7,599 nucleotides of DNA, from positions 1 through 7,599 of the forward strand of contig JAEXRB010000003.1 in assembly GCA_023438325.1 (NCBI GenBank), given 5' to 3'. The notes beneath the pieces are model-generated. The model was not told the DNA's origin. It did no database searches and saw only the letters and a list, made by a program, of their open reading frames with translations. Made by a program: the position numbers and the translations under genes. This DNA is from Pseudomonadota bacterium. GTDB taxonomy: Bacteria; Pseudomonadota; Gammaproteobacteria; Xanthomonadales; Xanthomonadaceae. Positions 1 through 5,092 of the stretch are shown piece by piece (position 1 is the stretch's first letter; each line of letters starts with the position of its first letter).

Positions 1-373
1 TCGGCGGACGGCACCCGTTGTGCGGGATCGGCGTCACGTCGATGATGTTGGTGATCTTGTAACCGACGTTGTTCAACGAACGAACGGCGGACTCACGGCC
101 CGGACCGGGCCCCTTGATCTGCACTTCCAGCGTCTTCAAGCCGTAGTCGAGCGCGGCCTTGCCTGCCTTTTCGGCGGCCACCTGGGCTGCGAACGGGGTG
201 GACTTGCGCGAACCACGGAAGCCGGCACCGCCGGAAGTGGCCCACGACAAGGCGTTGCCCTGGCGATCTGTGATGGTGACGATCGTGTTGTTGAACGAGG
301 CATGCACGTGGGCAATGCCGTCGGTCACGACGCGGCGGATCTTCTTCTTGGGCTGTTTGGCCTGCTTGTTCAT
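1..373 (-). CDS. rpsK: 30S ribosomal protein S11 (partial, C-terminus off the window)
   Basis: S11 lies on the platform of the 30S subunit near the mRNA exit/E site and contacts 16S rRNA and S7/S18/S21. The frame opens at an ATG (373-371) and stays open to the window edge, giving 124 residues. A basic N-terminus (MNKQAKQPKKKIRR) is followed by the family core: AHVHASFNNTIVTITDRQGN at about 21-40, SGGAGFRGSRKSTPFAAQVA, then KGPGPGRES and DVTPIPHNGCRPP at the end. E. coli S11 has 129 residues ending KKRRV, so about five residues and the stop are missing. An AAGGA Shine-Dalgarno sits 7-8 bases before the ATG, in the 9-base gap after rpsM, so the two are surely co-transcribed. The core closely resembles Xanthomonadales S11. 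No defect is visible. Confidence 0.97.
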   Translation of the reverse strand, partial: MNKQAKQPKKKIRRVVTDGIAHVHASFNNTIVTITDRQGNALSWATSGGAGFRGSRKSTPFAAQVAAEKAGKAALDYGLKTLEVQIKGPGPGRESAVRSLNNVGYKITNIIDVTPIPHNGCRPP

Positions 374-382
374 TTTGGATCC

Positions 383-739
383 TTACTTCTTGATCGCCTT
401 GCGCGGACCCTTGCGGGTACGAGCGTTGGTCTTGGTGCGCTGACCGCGCATCGGCAGGCCGCGACGATGACGCAGGCCGCGATAGCAGCCCAAATCCATC
501 AGGCGCTTGATGTTGATGCCGATCTCGCGACGCAAGTCGCCCTCGACCACATATTTGCCCACCTCCGAACGCAGACGATCAACGTCGCCTTCAGTAAGGT
601 CCCGAATCTTGGTGCTGGTGTTCACACCAGCGGCTTCACAGACCTTCTTGGACCGGGTACGACCGATACCGAAAATGCTCTGCAGCCCGACCCAGACATG
701 TTTCTGGACGGGAAGGTTTACACCCGCAATGCGCGCCAT
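383..739 (-). CDS. rpsM: 30S ribosomal protein S13
   Basis: S13 is a head protein of the 30S subunit that contacts S19, the P-site tRNA and bridges to L5 of the large subunit. The 118-residue product begins MARIAGVNLP and has the helix-hairpin-helix motif SIFGIGRTRS at 21-30. The basic C-terminal tail GLRHRRGLPMRGQRTKTNAR (88-107) reaches toward the tRNA. Length matches E. coli S13. GGAG lies 8 bases before the ATG. It is the first gene of the alpha-operon part and follows secY after a 207-base gap, whereas rpsK follows after 9 bases. The start codon lies in the 5' arm of a possible 7-bp stem (725-743), so initiation may depend on mRNA structure. In E. coli, S4 represses translation from this position through a pseudoknot; whether S4 does so here is not known. 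Confidence 0.98.
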   Translation of the reverse strand: MARIAGVNLPVQKHVWVGLQSIFGIGRTRSKKVCEAAGVNTSTKIRDLTEGDVDRLRSEVGKYVVEGDLRREIGINIKRLMDLGCYRGLRHRRGLPMRGQRTKTNARTRKGPRKAIKK

Positions 740-743
740 TACG
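725..743 (-). promoter_or_regulatory. possible stem-loop enclosing the rpsM start codon
   Basis: In mRNA sense the arm CGUAAUG (743-737) can pair with CAUUGCG (731-725) across the loop GCGCG. This gives 7 bp with one G-U pair and buries the rpsM AUG. It spans the first codons of S13 and leaves the GGAG Shine-Dalgarno single-stranded. In E. coli the alpha-operon leader also folds across the S13 start, as an S4-binding pseudoknot, so a control function is plausible but only inferred. Confidence 0.35.
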
Positions 744-791
744 CGATCTCCGAAATGAGTTTTGTGCTGTTCCCAGCCCAGTGAGCCGGAA

Positions 792-800
792 ATGATAACA
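792..800 (-). promoter_or_regulatory. possible extended -10 promoter for the alpha operon
   Basis: In mRNA sense the bases read TGTTATCAT, which is a TGn motif followed by a -10 hexamer with five of six consensus bases. It lies about 50 bases upstream of the rpsM ATG and would give a leader of roughly 46 bases. No convincing -35 hexamer is seen 16-18 bases upstream (TTCTTC at a 17-base spacing). An extended -10 can compensate for that, but a chance match is quite possible. If real, it would let rpsM-rpsK and later alpha-operon genes be made independently of spc. Confidence 0.25.
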
Positions 801-843
801 GGCTTCGGGTTATTGAAGAAGCCCCACCCTCTTTCGAGGGCGG
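801..843 (-). other. two abutting stem-loops upstream of rpsM (one with a GAAA tetraloop)
   Basis: In mRNA sense CCGCCCUC-GAAA-GAGGGUGG (843-824) forms 8 bp with one G-U, closed by a GNRA-type tetraloop. It is followed without a spare base by GGCUUC...GAAGCC (823-801), 6 bp with an 11-base loop. What follows is only moderately U-rich (UGUUAUCAUUU), so this is at best a weak intrinsic terminator. It could equally be a processing barrier or part of a leader RNA. Confidence 0.45.
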
Positions 844-851
844 AACTTCCG

Positions 852-872
852 GCCTGGGGAGTGTGCCCAGGC
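852..872 (-). other. stem-loop in the secY-rpsM gap
   Basis: In mRNA sense GCCUGGG (872-866) pairs perfectly with CCCAGGC (858-852) across a 7-base loop. The upstream arm competes with another pairing (GGCUC at about 894-886 with GAGCC), so alternative folds are possible. No U-tract follows. Confidence 0.35.
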
Positions 873-894
873 TCCGGCGACGGTCCGAGCCCCT

Positions 895-933
895 GTCCGC
901 CGAAGCGGACGCCCGCGCTACTCCAGCGCGGGC
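895..933 (-). other. tandem GC-rich stem-loops just after secY (one with a UUCG tetraloop)
   Basis: Beginning 13 bases after the secY stop, GCCCGCGCU-GGAGU-AGCGCGGGC (933-911) is a perfect 9-bp stem. GUCCGC-UUCG-GCGGAC (910-895) follows directly, a perfect 6-bp stem with the very stable C(UUCG)G tetraloop. The stems abut exactly and could stack on each other. The next bases are AGGGG, not a U-run, so this is not a standard intrinsic terminator. An mRNA-stability or processing element at the spc/alpha boundary is the simplest reading. The gap has no rpmJ: its only ATG here is followed by a stop after five codons. Confidence 0.5.
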
Positions 934-946
934 ATGGAGGCCGAAC

Positions 947-2305
947 TCATCCGCGCGCGAAGCCGCCGCGCGAACCGCCCTTAAGATTGGATTTCTTCAT
1001 CAGGCTTTCATACTGATGCGACATCAGATGAGCCTGAACCTGTGCAGTGAAGTCCATCACTACCACGACCACGATCAACAGCGAGGTGCCACCGAAATAG
1101 AACGGTACTGCCCACATCATCCGGAAGAACTCCGGCAGCAAACAGACTGCCACCAGATACAGAGCGCCCCAACCCGTCAGGCGCGTCAACACGCCATCGA
1201 TGTATTCCGCCGTGGCCTTGCCCGGACGAATGCCCGGAATCAAGGCGCCCGACTTCTTGAGGTTCTCCGCAGTTTCCTGCGAATTGAACACCAGCGCGGT
1301 GTAGAAGAAGGCAAAGCCCGCGATCAGGATGGCGAACAGCACCATATGCAGCGGCTCACCCGGCGCAAGCGCGGCGGAGAGATTCTGCAACCAGCGCGTT
1401 TCACTGCCCTGCGCAAACCAGCTCGATGCCGTGGCCGGGAACATGATGATCGAGGACGCGAAGATCGCCGGGATCACGCCAGACATGTTGAGCTTGAGCG
1501 GCAGATGCGAGCTCTGGTTCATGTAGGCCTGACGGCCGCCCTGACGGCGCGCGTAGTTCACCGTGATGCGGCGCTGCCCCATCTCCACGAAAACTACGAA
1601 CGCGATGATCAGAAGCACCACCGCCAGAACCGCGATGACCGAGAACGGACCAAGCTCACCCGTGCGCGTCAGCTCCAACGTACCGACAACGGCACCCGGG
1701 AGGCCTGCCACGATGCCGGCAAAGATGATCAGCGAGATACCATTGCCCACGCCGCGCTCTGTTACCTGCTCGCCCAGCCACATGAGGAACATGGTGCCTG
1801 CGGTAAGCGAAACCACTGCCGTAAACAGGAAGCCCGGCCCTGGAGAGAGCACGATCGGAATACCCGCGCCACCGCCCTGGGATTGCAGGGCGTACGCCAC
1901 GCCATAGGCCTGGAACACGGCCAAAAGGATCGTGCCGATGCGGGTGTACTGGGTCAGCTTGCGCCGGCCGGATTCGCCTTCCTTTCGCAGTGCCTGCAGG
2001 CTCGGGAAAATCTGCGAGCACATCTGCACGATGATCGACGCGGAGATGTAAGGCATCACGTTCAGCGCAAACAGGCTGAAACGCTCCAGCGCACCACCGG
2101 AGAACATGTTGAACATGTCCACGATGGTGCCCTGTTGCTGCTCCATGAAGCGCAGCATCGCCTCCGAATCCACGCCGGGCACCGGAAGATAGGTACCCAA
2201 GCGATAGACGATGAGTGCGCCGAGCACGAACAACAAGCGCGAACGCAGTTCGGTGAACTTGCCCGAGCCCACGAGGGCTGCTGCGGCTTTGGATGCCTGC
2301 GACAA
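947..2305 (-). CDS. secY: protein translocase subunit SecY (TTG start)
   Basis: SecY is the pore subunit of the SecYEG channel in the inner membrane, which moves unfolded proteins out with SecA or inserts them co-translationally. From the TTG at 2305 the product has 452 residues (E. coli 443). About ten hydrophobic spans are visible, near 22-40, 77-97, 120-140, 157-178, 186-206, 221-241, 273-293, 317-340, 376-393 and 398-419. Family motifs include LPVPGVD (40-46), ERGVGNGISLIIFAGI (183-198) and the cytoplasmic loop PGIRPG (357-362), whose Arg matches the essential Arg357 of E. coli. A TTG start is chosen because GAGGAG lies 7 bases upstream and the N-terminus SQASKAAAALVGSGKFTELRSR then aligns with the family. 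An in-frame ATG at 2341 would add 12 residues deep inside rplO. The Shine-Dalgarno is formed by the last two sense codons of rplO, so the two genes are probably translationally coupled. Confidence 0.97.
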   Translation of the reverse strand: MSQASKAAAALVGSGKFTELRSRLLFVLGALIVYRLGTYLPVPGVDSEAMLRFMEQQQGTIVDMFNMFSGGALERFSLFALNVMPYISASIIVQMCSQIFPSLQALRKEGESGRRKLTQYTRIGTILLAVFQAYGVAYALQSQGGGAGIPIVLSPGPGFLFTAVVSLTAGTMFLMWLGEQVTERGVGNGISLIIFAGIVAGLPGAVVGTLELTRTGELGPFSVIAVLAVVLLIIAFVVFVEMGQRRITVNYARRQGGRQAYMNQSSHLPLKLNMSGVIPAIFASSIIMFPATASSWFAQGSETRWLQNLSAALAPGEPLHMVLFAILIAGFAFFYTALVFNSQETAENLKKSGALIPGIRPGKATAEYIDGVLTRLTGWGALYLVAVCLLPEFFRMMWAVPFYFGGTSLLIVVVVVMDFTAQVQAHLMSHQYESLMKKSNLKGGSRGGFARG

Positions 2306-2318
2306 GGTATTACTCCTC
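2303..2318 (-). promoter_or_regulatory. secY ribosome binding site overlapping the rplO stop
   Basis: In mRNA sense GAGGAG (2318-2313) is the last two Glu codons of rplO. TAA follows (2312-2310), then four bases, then the TTG start of secY (2305-2303), a 7-base spacer from the Shine-Dalgarno. This arrangement decides the secY start and implies that ribosomes finishing L15 feed secY. Confidence 0.8.
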
Positions 2319-2747
2319 GATGCTGCCGCCGGCGGCTTCAATCGCCGCCTTCGCGCCGGCCGTCGAAGCGACGCCCTTGAGCACGATCTTCTTGTCGATT
2401 TCGCCCTTCTTCACGATCTTGGCGTACTTGGCCGTCGAAGGCACGAGCTTGGCAGCGCGCAATGCGTCGAAATCGATCACTTCGACGTCCACCAGCGCGA
2501 GCTTGTACAGCAATACCTCGGCGGTATCCTGCTTGAGCTTGGAGCGGAAACCCACCTTCGGCAGGCGACGCTGCAGTGGCATCTGGCCGCCTTCGAAGCC
2601 GGCCTTGATCTTGCCCTTGCCGCTGCGGGCGTAAGAACCCTTGTGACCACGACCGCAGGTCTTGCCAAGGCCCGAACCGACGCCACGCCCAACGCGCACG
2701 CGCTCTTTGCGGGCACCTTCAGCAGGCTTGAGAGTATTGAGTTGCAT
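2310..2747 (-). CDS. rplO: 50S ribosomal protein L15
   Basis: L15 is a late-assembling protein of the 50S subunit with a long extension into 23S rRNA. The 145-residue product opens MQLNTLKPAEGARK and contains the glycine/basic extension VGRGVGSGLGKTCGRGHKG (19-37) and FEGGQMPLQRRLPK (51-64), both family hallmarks. The C-terminal half carries the globular domain and ends GGSIEE. AAGGAGA lies about 7 bases before the ATG, within the 15-base gap after rpmD. Its final two codons double as the Shine-Dalgarno of secY. Length is close to E. coli L15 (144). Confidence 0.98.
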   Translation of the reverse strand: MQLNTLKPAEGARKERVRVGRGVGSGLGKTCGRGHKGSYARSGKGKIKAGFEGGQMPLQRRLPKVGFRSKLKQDTAEVLLYKLALVDVEVIDFDALRAAKLVPSTAKYAKIVKKGEIDKKIVLKGVASTAGAKAAIEAAGGSIEE

Positions 2748-2762
2748 CGTCGTCTCCTTGGA

Positions 2763-2954
2763 TTACTGCTCGACGCGAACCAGGTAGAACACCTGGTTGA
2801 TAAGGCCGCGCACCGACGGATTGTCCGGCAGCTCGCGCACGTCGTTGATCTTCTTGAGGCCAAGCGCCTTCACCGAAAGGCGGTGGCGCTGCTGGGTTCC
2901 GCGCAGGCCCTTGACCAGACGGACTTTGACAGTCTTGCCGTTGTTATCAGCCAT
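2763..2954 (-). CDS. rpmD: 50S ribosomal protein L30
   Basis: L30 is a small 50S protein bound to 23S rRNA. The 63-residue product has a short polar N-terminus (MADNNGKT), the first strand VKVRLVKG, then the motif RHRLSVKALGLKKINDVRELPDNPSVRGLINQV in the usual order; E. coli L30 has 59 residues. Its ATG lies inside the end of rpsE: the two frames overlap by 8 bases (2947-2954). GAGGAA, in the last codons of rpsE, sits about 7 bases before the start, which points to translational coupling. rplO follows after 15 bases. Confidence 0.96.
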   Translation of the reverse strand: MADNNGKTVKVRLVKGLRGTQQRHRLSVKALGLKKINDVRELPDNPSVRGLINQVFYLVRVEQ

Positions 2955-3453
2955 GGCTCAATTCCTCCACGCTCTTGCCGCGCTTGGCAGCAACCTGACG
3001 CGGCGACTGCACAAGCTGCAGACCCTTGATGGTAGCGCGCACCAGATTGATCGGGTTACGCGAGCCGACCGCCTTGGCGAGAATATTCTTGACGCCTGCC
3101 GCTTCCAGCACGGCGCGCATGGCGCCACCGGCGATGACGCCAGTACCTTCGGAGGCCGGCTGCATGAACACGCGCGCAGCACCATGGTTGGCCTTGACCG
3201 AATACCAGAGCGTGCCGTTGTTCAGCTCGACGTCGACCATTGCGCGACGCGCATATTCCATCGACTTCTGGATGGCCACCGGCACTTCACGCGCCTTGCC
3301 ATAGCCGAAACCCACCTTGCCGGCACCATCACCCACCACCGTCAATGCGGTGAAGGTGAATTGGCGGCCGCCCTTGACGGTCTTGGAGACGCGGTTGACT
3401 GCAACCAGCTTCTCAAGCAGGCCGTCGCCATTGTCGCGATCGTTCGTGCTCAT
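2947..3453 (-). CDS. rpsE: 30S ribosomal protein S5
   Basis: S5 sits at the mRNA entry side of the 30S subunit and helps translational fidelity and mRNA unwinding. The 168-residue product shows the N-terminal double-stranded-RNA-binding-like half with VNRVSKTVKGGR (19-30), the loop where spectinomycin-resistance changes occur; here it looks wild-type. VGDGAGKVGFGYGKAREVP (40-58) follows. The C-terminal half has FMQPASEGTGVIAGGAMRAVLE (96-117) and SRNPINLVRATI. It ends AAKRGKSVEELSHG and overlaps rpmD by 8 bases. The Shine-Dalgarno is modest (TGGAA, about 8 bases before the ATG). A 110-base structured gap separates it from rplR. Confidence 0.98.
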   Translation of the reverse strand: MSTNDRDNGDGLLEKLVAVNRVSKTVKGGRQFTFTALTVVGDGAGKVGFGYGKAREVPVAIQKSMEYARRAMVDVELNNGTLWYSVKANHGAARVFMQPASEGTGVIAGGAMRAVLEAAGVKNILAKAVGSRNPINLVRATIKGLQLVQSPRQVAAKRGKSVEELSHG

Positions 3454-3510
3454 TGATTCATTCCAAAGTAATTACGGCACAAGGCCGCTTGTAGTTGTGG
3501 ACAACATCAT

Positions 3511-3525
3511 CGGTGCAAAGCACCG
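3511..3525 (-). other. small stem-loop in the rplR-rpsE gap
   Basis: In mRNA sense CGGUGC-UUU-GCACCG forms a perfect 6-bp stem with a 3-base loop. It lies 5 bases after the larger hairpin at 3531-3552 and about 58 bases before the rpsE ATG. Function is unknown. It is not followed by a U-tract. Confidence 0.4.
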
Positions 3526-3530
3526 CAGGA

Positions 3531-3552
3531 AGGCCGGCACGAACGCCGGCCC
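3531..3552 (-). other. GC-rich stem-loop just after rplR
   Basis: In mRNA sense GGCCGGC...GCCGGCC is a perfect 7-bp stem, extendable by G-U pairs on both sides so that the loop becomes UUCG. It starts 11 bases after the rplR stop. The following bases (UUCCUGCGG) are not a U-run, so termination inside the operon is unlikely. A role in processing, stability or pausing is possible. Confidence 0.45.
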
Positions 3553-3563
3553 AGAAAGCAACA

Positions 3564-3917
3564 TCAGAACTTCAGACCAGCCTCGCGAGCGGCATCGGCC
3601 AGGACTTTGATGCGGCCATGGAAGCGATAACCGGAGCGATCAAACGCCACCGACTCCACACCGGCAGCCTTGGCCTTCTCGGCAATGGCGCGGCCCACCT
3701 TGGCAGCAGCGTCCTTGTTCTTGGTGCTGGAGAGGCCATCCTTGACCGCGGCTTCAACCGTGGACGCGGATGCAAGCACCTTGGAGCCATCGGCCGTGAA
3801 GACCTGGGCGTATAGATGCTGACCGGTACGCAGCACCGAAAGGCGTGCCACACCGAGCTTCTTGATATGCGAACGCGTGGATTTTGCGCGACGCAGACGA
3901 GCGGAATTCTTGTTCAT
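3564..3917 (-). CDS. rplR: 50S ribosomal protein L18
   Basis: L18 binds 5S rRNA together with L5 and helps place it in the central protuberance of the 50S subunit. The 117-residue product (same length as E. coli L18) has a basic N-terminus, MNKNSARLRRAKSTRSHIKK, then RLSVLRTGQHLYAQV at about 25-39. The signature FDRSGYRFHGRIKVLADAAR starts at 92 and the protein ends EAGLKF. AAGGT lies 6-7 bases before the ATG. It sits between rplF and rpsE as usual for spc, but both flanking gaps (78 and 110 bases) are long and carry hairpins. Confidence 0.98.
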   Translation of the reverse strand: MNKNSARLRRAKSTRSHIKKLGVARLSVLRTGQHLYAQVFTADGSKVLASASTVEAAVKDGLSSTKNKDAAAKVGRAIAEKAKAAGVESVAFDRSGYRFHGRIKVLADAAREAGLKF

Positions 3918-3954
3918 GGTTTGACCTTGCGAAGCTGAAGGAAACGGATTCCAC

Positions 3955-3984
3955 CCAGCAACGCCGCGAATACGGCGCTGCCGG
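3955..3984 (-). other. 12-bp stem-loop between rplF and rplR
   Basis: In mRNA sense CCGGCAGCGCCG (3984-3973) pairs with CGGCGUUGCUGG (3966-3955) over the loop UAUUCG: 12 bp with two G-U pairs and no bulges. It begins 11 bases after the rplF stop and ends about 37 bases before the rplR ATG. No U-tract follows (GUGGAAUCC). It is the longest uninterrupted stem I found in the window. Confidence 0.5.
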
Positions 3985-3995
3985 CGAAGAAGCGT

Positions 3996-4523
3996 TTAGG
4001 CCTTCTTGGCTTCCTTGATGTTGATCTTTTCGCCGGAGTAACGCACACCCTTGCCTTTGTAGGGCTCAGGCGGACGGAACGCACGGATCTTTGCGGCAAC
4101 TTCGCCGACCTGCTGCTTGTCGCTGCCCTTGACAAGAATTTCGGTCTGCACCGGCGTTTCCAAGGTAATTCCCTCTGGCGCGACATACACGACCGGATGG
4201 GAGAAACCCAAGGACAGACTCAGATCCTTGCCCTGCATCGAGGCACGGTAGCCGACGCCGACCAGTTCAAGCTTGCGCTGGAACCCTTCGCTGACACCGG
4301 TGACCATGTTGAACAGGATCGAGCGCAGCGTCCCCGCCAGCGCGACATTTTCAGGCCCGGCAGGCACCAGCGTCAACTGGCCATCCTCGACCTTGACATC
4401 CACGCCGTCCGGCTTGGCAATTCCGAGTGAACCCTTGCCACCCTTGACAGTGAACTGGCCGTTCTCGACCTTGAATTCGACGCCCTTCGGCAACGCGATA
4501 GGCTTTTTGGCAACACGAGACAT
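3996..4523 (-). CDS. rplF: 50S ribosomal protein L6
   Basis: L6 lies near the factor-binding region of the 50S subunit by the sarcin-ricin loop and is needed late in assembly. The 175-residue product (E. coli 177) shows the two-domain duplicated fold. The N-terminal half opens MSRVAKKPIALPKGVEFKVE with GQFTVKGGKG at 22-31. The second half has LELVGVGYRA (85-94), LGFSHPV (105-111) and the C-terminal signature RPPEPYKGKGVRY (150-162), ending EAKKA. TAGGAG is 9 bases before the ATG, in a 17-base gap after rpsH. Confidence 0.98.
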   Translation of the reverse strand: MSRVAKKPIALPKGVEFKVENGQFTVKGGKGSLGIAKPDGVDVKVEDGQLTLVPAGPENVALAGTLRSILFNMVTGVSEGFQRKLELVGVGYRASMQGKDLSLSLGFSHPVVYVAPEGITLETPVQTEILVKGSDKQQVGEVAAKIRAFRPPEPYKGKGVRYSGEKINIKEAKKA

Positions 4524-4540
4524 CGTCGAATACTCCTAGA

Positions 4541-4936
4541 TCAGGCGACCAGGCAGATGACTTCGCCACCGACGCCTGCTTCGCGCGCCTTGTGGTCGGT
4601 CATGATGCCCTTGGACGTGGAGATGATGGCGATGCCCAGACCGCCCAGCACCTTCGGCAGATCATTCTTGCCGCGATAGGCGCGCAGGCTGGAGCGAGAG
4701 GCACGCTGCAGGCGCTCGATCACCGGCTTGCCCTGATAATACTTGAGAGCAATCTCAAGCTCGGGCTTGGCGCCGGGGTTGATGACGCGCGCATCAAGGA
4801 TATAACCCTCATCCTTGAGAACGTTGGCGATAGCCAGCTTCACCTTGGAAGACGGCATTTTCACCGTCTGCTTGCCAACGGCCAGCGCGTTCTTGATGCG
4901 CACCAGCATGTCGGCGATTGGATCAGTCATGCTCAT
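4541..4936 (-). CDS. rpsH: 30S ribosomal protein S8
   Basis: S8 is a primary binder of 16S rRNA (helix 21) and an early assembly protein. In E. coli it is also the repressor of the spc operon, binding the mRNA at the rplE start. The 131-residue product begins MSMTDPIADMLVRIKNA, as in E. coli (MSMQDPIADML), which favours the first of two nearby ATGs (4936 rather than 4930). The C-terminal RNA-binding signature STSKGIMTDHKAREAGVGGE starts at 106. The Shine-Dalgarno is modest (AAGG, about 9 bases away) and overlaps the end of the 41-codon open frame at 4943-5068. The 156-base gap before it is unusually long for this junction. Confidence 0.98.
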   Translation of the reverse strand: MSMTDPIADMLVRIKNALAVGKQTVKMPSSKVKLAIANVLKDEGYILDARVINPGAKPELEIALKYYQGKPVIERLQRASRSSLRAYRGKNDLPKVLGGLGIAIISTSKGIMTDHKAREAGVGGEVICLVA

Positions 4937-4942
4937 TGACAG

Positions 4943-5068
4943 TTACCTTATGAGTAGCACCGATATCCGGAGATACGGGATTGGGATGACCAGCCGTGCG
5001 GCTGTTGAACGGCGGAGATCAAGGTCACGGAAAAGGGATCGCTCAGGCCAATGCCCTTGCAATCCCAT
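4943..5068 (-). CDS. possible 41-residue leader open frame between rpsN and rpsH
   Basis: An ATG at 5068 opens a 41-codon frame that fills most of the rpsN-rpsH gap and stops at TAA 4945-4943, six bases before the rpsH ATG. AAGGA lies about 6 bases upstream of this ATG, and the last codons (ATA AGG TAA) overlap the rpsH Shine-Dalgarno. The layout would suit a translated leader coupled to rpsH. The product begins MGLQGHWPERSLFRD and ends VLLIR, with many Arg and Leu and no family I recognise. It uses codons rare in the neighbours (CTA, ATA, AGG), unlike highly expressed ribosomal genes. It may be chance; no such gene is known to me at this place in E. coli. Confidence 0.2.
   Translation of the reverse strand: MGLQGHWPERSLFRDLDLRRSTAARLVIPIPYLRISVLLIR
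4975..5068 (-). promoter_or_regulatory. possible folded mRNA leader upstream of rpsH
   Basis: In mRNA sense AUGGGAUUG (5068-5060) can pair with CAAUCCCGU (4983-4975), 9 bp with one G-U, closing off most of the gap. Inside it is a hairpin CAGCC-GCAC-GGCUG (5004-4991). A competing helix is also available: ACGGAA, 20-odd bases upstream of 5068, with UUCCGU further down. The outer helix would bury the ATG of the small open frame. Mutually exclusive folds are compatible with a control element, perhaps for S8, but this is inference from base pairing only. Confidence 0.3.
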
Positions 5069-5092
5069 TTCCTATCCTTGCTTCCGTTTTTA

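Noticed and set aside
801..843. Intrinsic terminator between secY and rpsM
   Set aside because: The stems are good but none is followed by a real U-run; I kept them as stem-loops and did not call a terminator.
863..2380. Long plus-strand open frame (505 codons) opposite secY
   Set aside because: It lies antisense to a certain SecY frame, is full of Arg/His/Gln/Glu runs typical of reversed GC-rich coding sequence, and matches no family I know.
3496..3504. DnaA-box-like TGTGGACAA in the rplR-rpsE gap
   Set aside because: It is a single near-match (one base off the usual box) inside a small palindrome, with no cluster, AT-rich region or replication gene nearby.
3472..3510. 12-codon open frame starting ATGATG before rpsE
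   Set aside because: It is very short, has no Shine-Dalgarno, and its stop is not placed to couple with rpsE.
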